Assembly (NCBI GenBank): GCA_964603725.1
Contig: CAZRWW010000003.1
Location: 62,001 to 126,000, forward strand
DNA: 64,000 nucleotides
DNA from: CAZDKK01 sp964603725
GTDB taxonomy: Bacteria > Eisenbacteria > RBG-16-71-46 > CAIMUX01 > WJJG01
Direction: 5' to 3'
Positions 50,801 to 57,927 of this stretch are shown in pieces. Each line of letters opens with the position of its first letter. Position 1 is the stretch's first letter. Both the position numbers and the translations under genes were made by a program. The notes beneath the pieces are model-generated. The model saw only the letters and a program-made list of their open reading frames with translations. It was not told the origin of the DNA and did not search any database.

Positions 50801-52545
50801 CCCTCCTCCTGATACGAGCTCGGCCAGCTCGGCAGCGGGCCCTTGGGCACCTGCGGCTTGCCCGAGAGCGCGCGGTAGAGGTTGACGCGTCCATAGCCCA
50901 GCTCGTTGCTGACGCCGGTCACGGTGTCGTACCCGTAGCCGCCCACCTTGTCGCAGGTCTGCTCGATGCGCGCGCGGATTTCGGTGCCCTCGTAGTGCGG
51001 GAACTTGCAGATCAGCAGGGCCGCCAGACCGGCCACCTGCGGCGTCGCGGAGGAGGTGCCGTTGAAGGTCAGGTAGTAGTCGCCGGGCGCATAGCCGCCT
51101 CCGCCCTGGATGTCGGTCGCTGGGATGAGCACGCCCGGCGCCGCAACGTCGAGGCCCGGGCCGTAGTTGCTGCCCCAAAAGTTCTCGGGGTCGCAGCTCG
51201 TCGGGCTCTTGCGCTCATCGCAGGGGCTCGTCGCCCCGACGCTGATGGCCTCGACGTGCAGTGAGGGATAGCTGGGCGGGGTATTGTTGTCATTGCCGGC
51301 CGCGAACACGACCACAGATCCCAGGCCTCCGCGCCCGAACAACACGGCGGCGCGGATGGCTTCGTGGATCTGGTCCGAGGGCGGGCCGCCGCCCCAGCTA
51401 TTGCTCAGGACGTCGGCGCCGTGGAGGTAGGCCCAGGCGATCGCATCGCTGAGCCACTGATCGGTCGTGATCCAGCCGCTGCCCGGGGCGGGGGAGTAGG
51501 CGATGCGGATCGGCATGATCCGCGCGCCGCCGGCGACGCCCGCGATGCCCAGGGCATTGTTGGTGACGGCCGCCGCGATGCCGGCGCAGGACGTGCCGTG
51601 GCCGTCCCAGGAGTTGGGGGTGGGGTTGTTGTCGTTGCCGGGGAAATCGAAACCCGCCACCAGGTTGGCCGCGTAGTCCGGATGCGTCATGTCGCAGCCT
51701 TCATCAAGAATCGCGATCGTCACGTCCGCGCAGGCCTTCTGGATTTCCCAGCCTTCGGGCGCGTCGAGGTCGACATCCTCGTGGCCGCCCGAACTCTGCC
51801 CCGTGTTGTGCAAGTTCCACTGCAGGCCGAAGTGCGTGTCATCGGGGACCGCGAGGTGTTTCAGCCGGCGGACAAAGTCGGGATGGCAGAAGACCACGCC
51901 GTCTTCCCGGCGCAGGCGATCGGCGGCCTCGATGGCGTCGACGCTGCTCTCTGCCGACACCGCGAGCATGTAGTTGTCCGCTCGCCAGCTCGTGGCGGCG
52001 ACGCGCTCGACGCCCATCCGGCGCGCCCAGTCATCCACCTGCGCCTCGGGGATCCCCGGTTCGAGCTGCAGGAACAGGCGGCCGGTGGGGATGAGATCGA
52101 TGCCGTAAGAGGTGTAGATCGGATGGGCCGCCGAGACGCCCGCGTCGCGCCCGAGGGCGGCCACCGCCGCGCTGATCTCGCCGGCCGACCGGGGGGCCGA
52201 GAGCGCGACGATGGTCATGCGCGGGACGGGGATTTCCTCGGCAACGGCGGCGCCGACCAGGATCGGTTGGCGGGCCAGAACCGCGTCGCGATCGGACGCG
52301 GAGAGATCTTCATCGAACACGATGGCAATGCGATCGGTCCGCGGGGCGAGCTCCTGGGCCTCGCCGCCCGCGTAAATGTAGCGAACGTGATCGGCGGGTG
52401 TGGAGATCTGGGCTCCGGCCGGCCGGCCGAACAGAGCGGCCCAGGCGGCGAATGCGCCGATCACCACCGCGCCCAGAAGACGGGCCCGAAGGGAACCCCG
52501 CGAGGAACTCCGCAGGGGACCCCGGAAGGGACGAAGTGCGGTCAT
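47839..52545 (-). CDS. Large secreted subtilisin-like serine protease with sorting domain
   Basis: A 1568-residue exported S8 protease. A signal region at about 1-46 ends in PAGAQ. A prodomain-like region covers roughly 50-225. The catalytic triad is D281 (AILDEGCDMTHPDYA), H316 (DGHGTSCAG) and S498 (NGTSSATPQVAG), with the oxyanion Asn in AAGNDNNTP. After the protease domain (to about 560) come several beta-rich domains, including a Cys-rich knob (ACCLADGCCEILTAAACAAQ) near 1135. The FlgD-like end is at 1475-1568 (LPNPFRASTQLGFSLAG, IGVYDISGRIVRGLLAG, VTWDGSDDRGVPVAGGVYFA). All catalytic residues are intact. GAGGAGA precedes the ATG. Confidence 0.88.
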   Translation of the reverse strand: MTALRPFRGPLRSSSRGSLRARLLGAVVIGAFAAWAALFGRPAGAQISTPADHVRYIYAGGEAQELAPRTDRIAIVFDEDLSASDRDAVLARQPILVGAAVAEEIPVPRMTIVALSAPRSAGEISAAVAALGRDAGVSAAHPIYTSYGIDLIPTGRLFLQLEPGIPEAQVDDWARRMGVERVAATSWRADNYMLAVSAESSVDAIEAADRLRREDGVVFCHPDFVRRLKHLAVPDDTHFGLQWNLHNTGQSSGGHEDVDLDAPEGWEIQKACADVTIAILDEGCDMTHPDYAANLVAGFDFPGNDNNPTPNSWDGHGTSCAGIAAAVTNNALGIAGVAGGARIMPIRIAYSPAPGSGWITTDQWLSDAIAWAYLHGADVLSNSWGGGPPSDQIHEAIRAAVLFGRGGLGSVVVFAAGNDNNTPPSYPSLHVEAISVGATSPCDERKSPTSCDPENFWGSNYGPGLDVAAPGVLIPATDIQGGGGYAPGDYYLTFNGTSSATPQVAGLAALLICKFPHYEGTEIRARIEQTCDKVGGYGYDTVTGVSNELGYGRVNLYRALSGKPQVPKGPLPSWPSSYQEEGDEPGYAGAIHESAAYAWLGEEFSPEVAGVPDPDGPPNAMGPNGRDAFDDGVEFYPPYLPGQLGMVTVTVSVEDWQSTHFQGHPLHLNLWFDWEADDDWNTAHDWVIQNEVLNPSGWGGNTQTYTYVFPVPDVQIGYHIQNRNPGRFLNVRTRLTHDQPLGDAYQDALEGEVEDDWFLNYVEMFELGLSTVSLAQNCPVWNFYEDGQQLWSCDPLFTPDPFPNGYMCAEIYHPLYVGDDHGEMRTPSFDLIELTEAYLMYEHSGVEMVTGYVLLYKNGIVDDTLRVYYDPLPAAPCAPVLPEMIDLTPWCGDGNGDIVIAFAAYPGNPCGTFLPDYQDWKIDNLVVVGVDRIKPAALIPTVIPTGTEEALLTWTTPGDDDLLRQAELYNIRYGPETIDPSNWRHALWVRPDMVAALPEPMAPGAPEFVSVARLESGLHHFAVRTLDEVNNISNITDGGVNGRPVVSCPDTVVVIEGDSVAFAVSALDPDYDRVLLLATQKPATAIFRDNGDGTGEFGWLTTSANVGDHTVIFLARDWNGATGTDSTLVRVEPAQPITGACCLADGCCEILTAAACAAQSGAFQGIGSTCSPNPCAPARPDFANHDVGNVELTVTDQGILGFLDGSQAAGSGFIYPAGGPNHLYLGGFWVGESPTYVASRDFDADPAKEWEVTACPDGRMRESILGASQTLESRYRDSAATTPRGLVVDQRSLAFSGPASDDDFVIVRYLVTNEGSDLSDLYFGVYLDYDVNGTGGDDTAGTDGSRRLAWLRDGAGTHAGLRLLDPYTGALPLGNLTLVDNPTFVYPSQYILDADKHAFLAASDPQHVISSGPSANDYSVLVSAGPLNLASGGQIEVAFALIGAASLAGLQQNADQAQAIYANATSAVGEEGGVPLSGTRLLGALPNPFRASTQLGFSLAGEERVEIGVYDISGRIVRGLLAGTLSAGEHRVTWDGSDDRGVPVAGGVYFARLATNVTSQSRAILLLR

Positions 52546-52769
52546 GTCTTTGTCTCCTCACATGTCAAGGAGACAGGCCAATCCAGGAACCTGATGGGAG
52601 AAGATAGCGGAGAATGTCTATCAAATCAATAGACTATTTTCGAAGGGAGGGAGAATTCTCATCGGGCGCAACATCCGCAGATCTGCAAGCAAGTGGCATG
52701 TGGGGTGCGGGTCTTGGCCGAGCCCCAGTGCTTGGTGGCAAAGGTGCCCGCAGATGTCATGCCTCCGAG

Positions 52770-53300
52770 TCATGGTCTGAATCCGATCCTCCGGGCCGGT
52801 GGCGGCGGAGGGAGAGCGGCAAGTTCTTTGATGGCTCGCACCAGGGTGAGTATCTGCTCGTCATGCCGGGCCAAGCGACGTTCAAGCTGAGCGAGTTTCC
52901 TGGCTAGCCTCCGGTTTCCGGCGATGACCCGACGGAGGGCTACGAAGGCTCTCACAACGAAGACGCTCATCTGAACCGCCCGAGGGGAATTCAACACACT
53001 GGCTGCCATGATGGCGCCATGCTCAGTAAAGGCCAATGGCAAGGCCTTGGCGAAACGTAGGTTGGCGAGGTGGTCGCAGTTTGCGACCACCTCTGCCTTC
53101 TCGGCACTTGTGAGGCGGAAGGCGAAATCAACAGGGAATCGCGCCTGGTTGCGCCGCACCTGCTCGTTGAGTCGCCGGGTGGGTACGCCATAGAAGCGGG
53201 CCAGATCTGCATCGATGATGACGCGCTCGCCTCGAATCAGCAAGATGCTCCGCTGGATCCTACTCGCAGCGAAGAGCGCTCGCGATGAAGAGGCATCCAT
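52770..53300 (-). CDS. ORF6N-domain protein
   Basis: A 176-residue protein with an N-terminal ORF6N domain: RIQRSILLIRGERVIIDADL, RFYGVPTRRLNEQVRRNQAR, FPVDFAFRLTSAEK and ALPLAFTEHGAIMAASVLNS. This is a DNA-binding domain shared with phage and mobile-element proteins. The C-terminal half (about 110-165) is a basic amphipathic coiled coil, followed by a proline-rich tail. ATG at 53300 follows GGGAG. It is isolated from any phage gene, so its role is unknown; relatives occur as stand-alone chromosomal genes, often with toxin-like neighbours. Confidence 0.8.
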   Translation of the reverse strand: MDASSSRALFAASRIQRSILLIRGERVIIDADLARFYGVPTRRLNEQVRRNQARFPVDFAFRLTSAEKAEVVANCDHLANLRFAKALPLAFTEHGAIMAASVLNSPRAVQMSVFVVRAFVALRRVIAGNRRLARKLAQLERRLARHDEQILTLVRAIKELAALPPPPPARRIGFRP

Positions 53301-53546
53301 GCCGCTCCCTCTCCGTCTATCGAGATGATCGCCATCCGTAACCACCGAGGACACATACATGAGGGGTCAAGAACAGTGATGCGCCGCAGGCCACCCTTAT
53401 CAGGTCTCACATAGGCATTGCCAGGTATCATGTAGCTAAGCAAGCCAGGTGCCAAGCCCACGGAGAAGGTTCGCCAGGGGAGGTGCACACCCCAGGACAG
53501 TAGCCAGGTTGGCCCGTTCAGGAGGCGCGACCGATGATATCTGCGC

Positions 53547-54530
53547 CTAGGTCCGACTCCCGGAGTCGCCCGAGCGGACACGCCCCACCGCCCGCCGCAG
53601 CCCCTCGAGGTACCGGTAGGGCACCGGCAGCTCCCCGAGCGCGATCTGCGGCTTGGGCGCGCCGTGAAAGTCCGAGCCGCCCGTCTTGAACATCCCGAGC
53701 CGCTCGGCCAGCGCTTCGTAATGGTCGATCAGGGTGCCGAGCTGCGCCGCATCGATCGCCGCTCCGGGGCCGCGGAAGTAGGGCTTGTTGCGGTGGTACG
53801 TGTAGATCGTCTCGAGGCCGCGCACGCCGGCGGCCGCGCAGACCTCCGTGATGCGATCCACGGTCGGGTCGATGAGCGTCGCGTCCCGCTTGTAGCGCTC
53901 GTTGTAGGATCCAGGGCTCGAGAGCACGCAGACGCCCCCCGCCCGGCGGACGACGGCCACGCAGTCCTCGAGCGTCAGGCTGTAATCCTTGGGAACGTAC
54001 CATGGTCCGCCGAAGTCGGTGTTCGGGTAGAACACCTGCGGCGTCACCTCGGGGTGATACTTTTGCAGGACCGCGAAGATGTGCGGCCGGCGGATGGTCT
54101 CGCCCTTGGCCAGCGCCAGCACCTCGTCCTTGGGGATCCGGTAGTCGAGGTCGGCCAGCACGCGGAGCTGTCCATCGAGCTTGTTGTTCTTCGCTCGCTG
54201 CAGGCGCACGAGCACATCGTTGAGCTCGTCGTGCCGGGGGTCGTAGTAGTACGCGACAATGTCGGCCTCGACGAGGCCCCGCTCGGGGTCGTGGGCGATG
54301 CCGATCTCGCAGCCCGGGACGAACTCGATGCCGAACTCATCCGCGAGGGCGAGCCCCTCGGCCACGCCGCCGATCGAGTCGTGGTCGCAGAAGCCGATCG
54401 CGCGCAAGCCCTTCTCGCGGGCCAGCGCGAAGAGGCGCCGCGGAGATTCGCTGCCGTCGGAGGCGGTCGTGTGCAGGTGCAGGTCGACGTTGCCGCGGGG
54501 ATCGGGGTCGCGCCAGTTCATTGCCGTCAT
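53547..54530 (-). CDS. PHP-domain phosphoesterase (TrpH/YciV-like)
   Basis: A 327-residue metal-dependent phosphoesterase. VDLHLHTTASDGS starts the PHP domain (HxH metal ligands), IGFCDHDSIGG gives the next Asp-His, VPGCEIGIAHD the metal Glu, and GGSDFHGAPKP closes the site. A central insert (about 90-235) carries YNERYKRDATLIDP and TYHRNKPYF. Characterised relatives hydrolyse 3',5'-bisphosphonucleotides (pAp) or RNA 5' ends. The last gene of the cluster containing ATP sulfurylase and APS kinase, it could recycle pAp left by PAPS-dependent sulfotransfer. That link is inference. ATG at 54530 has GAGGTGGG directly upstream. Confidence 0.8.
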   Translation of the reverse strand: MTAMNWRDPDPRGNVDLHLHTTASDGSESPRRLFALAREKGLRAIGFCDHDSIGGVAEGLALADEFGIEFVPGCEIGIAHDPERGLVEADIVAYYYDPRHDELNDVLVRLQRAKNNKLDGQLRVLADLDYRIPKDEVLALAKGETIRRPHIFAVLQKYHPEVTPQVFYPNTDFGGPWYVPKDYSLTLEDCVAVVRRAGGVCVLSSPGSYNERYKRDATLIDPTVDRITEVCAAAGVRGLETIYTYHRNKPYFRGPGAAIDAAQLGTLIDHYEALAERLGMFKTGGSDFHGAPKPQIALGELPVPYRYLEGLRRAVGRVRSGDSGSRT

Positions 54531-54578
54531 CCCACCTCGCCACCAGGGGCCCGGCCGCCGCGCCAAGGCGACCGGACG

Positions 54579-55427
54579 CTACACCTCGACCCCGAAGGCG
54601 CCTTTCACCGCGAATCCCGCCACGAGGGAGACGGCGAAGAAGACGATCAGCCAGTGAACGCCCAGGCCGAAGATCGAGAGGTTTCTACGAGGCCAATCCC
54701 GGACCTCGATCGATCGAATGCCGGCGGCCGCGTCGAGGGGCGGCTCGGTCGGGAAGAGCAGGAACGACCCTGACAGCGTTCGGCCGCGGGAAGAGGCGAT
54801 CTTCGCGCGCAGCTTGTCCGCGGGCCGATCCTCCGGGGCGATCAAGATGCGCTTGCTCGCCTCGCCACCCGGCGTGCGAAGCAAGACCGTGTGCGTGCCC
54901 GGGCGCGCGGCGCGGATCTTCCATTCGACCGCGCCCAGCGATGGGATGCGCAGCGCGGGGCTGAGCACCTCGACGTCGCCGGAGCCGATCAGTTGCACCT
55001 GGTCCCCGCTCGTCCAGGCCGGGTTGTCCACCCGTACGCTCAGCACGGCCGTCTCGCCGGGCGCGAAGGGGCGGTGCTCGTAGCGCACGCCCAGCATGAC
55101 CATGATGACGAGGACCGGCACGAAGATGAAGATGAGCGGACGCAAGCTGTGGGCGAAGTAACGGCCCGTATTGGCCAGCACGCTCAGGATGGCGAGGATC
55201 ATCTGCCCGAGGTCGTTGCGGAAGAGCCAGATCTCGGCGATGTGAGCCTTGAGCCGCCCCTTGGCGACGCGGATGGCCTTCTGGTTCGACGTCTTGCCGA
55301 AGATGAGCAGCATCACGACCCCGGTCAGAACCGAGATCACGACCAGGCCCACGATGGGATGCATGCCTTGAAACGGCGCCAGCAGGAGATCAAAGATCCC
55401 ATTGAGCGCCGAGGCGATTACCCACAT
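54579..55427 (-). CDS. Membrane protein resembling Oxa1-superfamily DUF106/EMC3-TMCO1 types
   Basis: A 282-residue inner-membrane protein. A transmembrane helix at about 22-45 (VGLVVISVLTGVVMLLIFGK) is followed by a basic amphipathic segment (NQKAIRVAKGRLKAHIAEIW). Two close transmembrane helices then follow around 70-115 (LGQMILAILSVLANTGRYFA, LIFIFVPVLVIMVMLGV). This order fits the DUF106/EMC3/TMCO1 branch of YidC-like insertases. A 110-residue extracytoplasmic beta-rich domain comes next (APGETAVLSVRVDNPAWTSG), and a last helix near 255-275. It lies 16 bp after the small ribbon-helix-helix-like gene. A membrane insertion or lipid-handling role is inferred; the family match is by pattern only. 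Confidence 0.5.
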   Translation of the reverse strand: MWVIASALNGIFDLLLAPFQGMHPIVGLVVISVLTGVVMLLIFGKTSNQKAIRVAKGRLKAHIAEIWLFRNDLGQMILAILSVLANTGRYFAHSLRPLIFIFVPVLVIMVMLGVRYEHRPFAPGETAVLSVRVDNPAWTSGDQVQLIGSGDVEVLSPALRIPSLGAVEWKIRAARPGTHTVLLRTPGGEASKRILIAPEDRPADKLRAKIASSRGRTLSGSFLLFPTEPPLDAAAGIRSIEVRDWPRRNLSIFGLGVHWLIVFFAVSLVAGFAVKGAFGVEV

Positions 55428-55443
55428 GGCTTCGCTCCTCCGG

Positions 55444-55638
55444 CTAGCCCAGGTACCCCAGGCCCTTCAGCTTCTCCTTGATCTCCTCGTCGGACTGCGC
55501 TTCCTGGAGCTGGGCCATCTCCTTCTCGAGCGCGTGGATCACGAACTCGTCGACCGAGGAGTACCCAGCCAGCTTGGCCACGCGCTCGACCTGCTCGTAA
55601 AGCTCCTTGCTGAGCTTGATCTTCTTCTCACCGAACAT
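55444..55638 (-). CDS. Small ribbon-helix-helix-like protein with LGYL tail
   Basis: A 64-residue protein. KKIKLSKELYEQVERVAKLA and GYSSVDEFVIHALEKEMAQL look like a beta-strand plus two helices, as in CopG/Arc-type DNA-binding proteins or their antitoxin relatives. It ends EEIKEKLKGLGYLG, and the APS kinase of the same cluster ends AKIRNKLKELGYL. The ATG at 55638 is spaced 9 nt from GGAGG; an in-frame ATG at 55647 is too close. It lies between the phosphodiesterase and the Oxa1-like gene and may regulate the cluster or act as a small partner protein. Confidence 0.6.
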   Translation of the reverse strand: MFGEKKIKLSKELYEQVERVAKLAGYSSVDEFVIHALEKEMAQLQEAQSDEEIKEKLKGLGYLG

Positions 55639-55748
55639 GACCGTCATCCTCCGTATCTCTGTCCACCGCCGCCCGGTGGGCCCCGCAAGCACTCCCGGCG
55701 CCATCCCCCAGCCCGCCCGGGCGCCCGTCTCCCGCCGCCCGCGGGGCG

Positions 55749-57923
55749 CTAGAACACCGGCTGCCCCGTCATCTCCGGCGGGATCGGCACATCGAAGAAC
55801 TTCAGCAGCGTCGGCGCAATGTCGATCAGCGCCGGCTCGGAGCGCCGCACCGTGAAGTTCGTGAACAGCACGCCCGGGACCGTGCGGTAGTCGAGGCAGT
55901 GGTCGCCGCTCCAGCGCCGGATGTTATCGGCCACGACCGAATCGGTGATCTCGCCGACGGCGCATTCATCCGAGGCGCGATAGCCGCGCGTGTAGCCGAT
56001 CTGCGCGTCGGGCCCCAGACCGGCATGCGGCCCGCTGTAGATCTCCTCGCGCAGAAAGACCTTGCTGATTGGACGGAGGCCCGTCTTGGGGTCCACCACG
56101 TCCACCAGGCCTGCGCTGATCTCGCGCAGGAGCTCGTCCTTGGCCGGGCCCGGGGGCACGATGCCGTTGCGCTCGCGGCCAAGTTGGTTCACGTAGAGGC
56201 CGTTGATGCCGAGCCCGTAGGCCCGGGTCTTGCTCCAGTCGATGCCTTGATAGAACTCGACGCTCGCCGGGCTCTTGCCGGGTTGCAGCACGAGGTACCC
56301 ATGATCGTAGAGCCAGCGGTTGAGGTCGAACGAGCGCTGCCAGGTCGAGAAGCCGTGATCCGACAGCACGATGAGATAGGTGTTCTCGTCGACGTGCTGG
56401 TCGAGCACCTTGCCGATGAACTGGTCGATCTCCATGTAGAGCGAGCTGTAGAAGTCCTTGAACGGTTCGTCAAGCTCCGCGACGTGGGCGGGATGGCTCT
56501 CCTCGCCCGGCAAAGTGCGCCACATCACGTGGCCGGCCTGATCAACACAGCTCCAGTAGAGGAAGAGCACGCCTTCCTTGAAGCGCGACAGCTCGTAGTC
56601 GGCCATGTGCATCTCTTCCTGGACGATGATGTCGAGCTGCCTCAAGAAATCGGCGTTGCAGAAGACGTCGAACTCGAGCGCCTTGGTGTCCTCCGGCATG
56701 CCCTGGGTGTAGTACGGGCCGATCGCCTTGGCGAGCTCGGCGGAGTACTCGGTTGGATAGCTGACCGGCATGGCCGGGTGGAGCGGGCTGATCTGCACGG
56801 GCGTGATGTACAGCCCGAACTCGGGCTGGGTCGAGGTCAGATAGAAGCGCACCATGCCCTTCACGCTTACCAGGTCGTGCCACAACCAGCGGATGAAGCC
56901 CGGCGTGGGCAGCAGGCTGAAGGTGACCTCGGTCCAGGGGCTGAACTCGCCCTGCTGCAGGAAGATCTCCTGGCCGTCGATCACGATCTTGGCCACCGGG
57001 TGCTCTTCGTCCACGTAGACCGTGAAGGGGATCGAGGCCTTCCGATCCTGATAGGCGACGCGGCGGCCCGAGCGTCGCTCGATGCGCTCGTAGTCGATGA
57101 AGTCGTTGGGCGGCCCGTAGAGGCGGTTCTTCGCCACGCCGCCGACCACGTCGGTCGGGAAGATCTTGCCGCCGGTCGCGTCCCGGTAATTCGCCGACGG
57201 GCGATTCGTGTAGTAGGCATACGTGCCGTTGGTGCCCTGGATGTCGGGCGTGCCCATGCCGGAGAGCAGCGTCACGCCGGGCTTGGGGACCGGCGGGAAG
57301 TTGACCGGACAGCGGTGGATCACGCTCGGCACGCCGTGGTCGGCGAGGATCTCCCAGAACGGCTGGCCCTTGCGCAGATTCACGGTCGTCCCGCCCGAGA
57401 AGGGGACGATGTAGTCGGAGAAGGGCAGGCGCGCGCGATTGGGAAGCTGGAGGCCCAGGAGCGAGACGTGCTCGGCAGCCGGCTTGGCCTCCGACATCGA
57501 CGAAAAGGGCAGGTAGGTGTTGGGATCGCGGTGCAGGAAATCGAAGATCCCGTGCTGGCCCGAATTGGCTCCCGTGGCGAAGTTGCACCAGGCAACCGGG
57601 CTCTGGGGCGGCATGCTCGTCGTGAGCGGATGATAGTTGCCCCGGTCGCGCAGGCGTCGCAGATTGGGCAGCAGGCCCTGATCCATCCAATCGGCAGTCA
57701 TGCCGTAGTCGAGGCCGTCGACGCCCAGCACGATCACCCGCTTGCCGGTCGCGGCGCCGGCCGTCGCGCCGGCCGACTGGCCCGCGACGCCGCCCAGCGT
57801 GGCGATGATCGTGAGGGCCGCCAGCGCGGCGACGACCATGATAGTCGCCGCGATGAAGGAGGCGGACCCGTGTGTGCGGGCGGCCGTCCGGTCGTCGACG
57901 GGCTTCGGCTTGCTCGCCGTCAC
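55749..57923 (-). CDS. Membrane-anchored alkaline-phosphatase-superfamily phosphodiesterase, copy 2
   Basis: A 724-residue enzyme of the nucleotide pyrophosphatase/phosphodiesterase type. One N-terminal transmembrane or signal segment lies at about 23-50. Catalytic pieces are VLGVDGLDYG (metal Asp), PPQSPVAWCNFATG (Ser nucleophile), the central WSCVDQAGHVM and IVLSDHGFSTW (Asp-His) and GDHCLDYRTVPGV (metal His). It ends with LLKFFDVPIPPEMTGQPVF. The GTG start (57921-57923) follows GGAGGT and lies 5 bp after the stop of the paralogue upstream. It should act on the outer face of the inner membrane. The substrate is unknown; nucleotide, phospholipid-head-group or sulfate-ester types are possible. 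Confidence 0.8.
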   Translation of the reverse strand: MTASKPKPVDDRTAARTHGSASFIAATIMVVAALAALTIIATLGGVAGQSAGATAGAATGKRVIVLGVDGLDYGMTADWMDQGLLPNLRRLRDRGNYHPLTTSMPPQSPVAWCNFATGANSGQHGIFDFLHRDPNTYLPFSSMSEAKPAAEHVSLLGLQLPNRARLPFSDYIVPFSGGTTVNLRKGQPFWEILADHGVPSVIHRCPVNFPPVPKPGVTLLSGMGTPDIQGTNGTYAYYTNRPSANYRDATGGKIFPTDVVGGVAKNRLYGPPNDFIDYERIERRSGRRVAYQDRKASIPFTVYVDEEHPVAKIVIDGQEIFLQQGEFSPWTEVTFSLLPTPGFIRWLWHDLVSVKGMVRFYLTSTQPEFGLYITPVQISPLHPAMPVSYPTEYSAELAKAIGPYYTQGMPEDTKALEFDVFCNADFLRQLDIIVQEEMHMADYELSRFKEGVLFLYWSCVDQAGHVMWRTLPGEESHPAHVAELDEPFKDFYSSLYMEIDQFIGKVLDQHVDENTYLIVLSDHGFSTWQRSFDLNRWLYDHGYLVLQPGKSPASVEFYQGIDWSKTRAYGLGINGLYVNQLGRERNGIVPPGPAKDELLREISAGLVDVVDPKTGLRPISKVFLREEIYSGPHAGLGPDAQIGYTRGYRASDECAVGEITDSVVADNIRRWSGDHCLDYRTVPGVLFTNFTVRRSEPALIDIAPTLLKFFDVPIPPEMTGQPVF

Positions 57924-57927
57924 CAGG

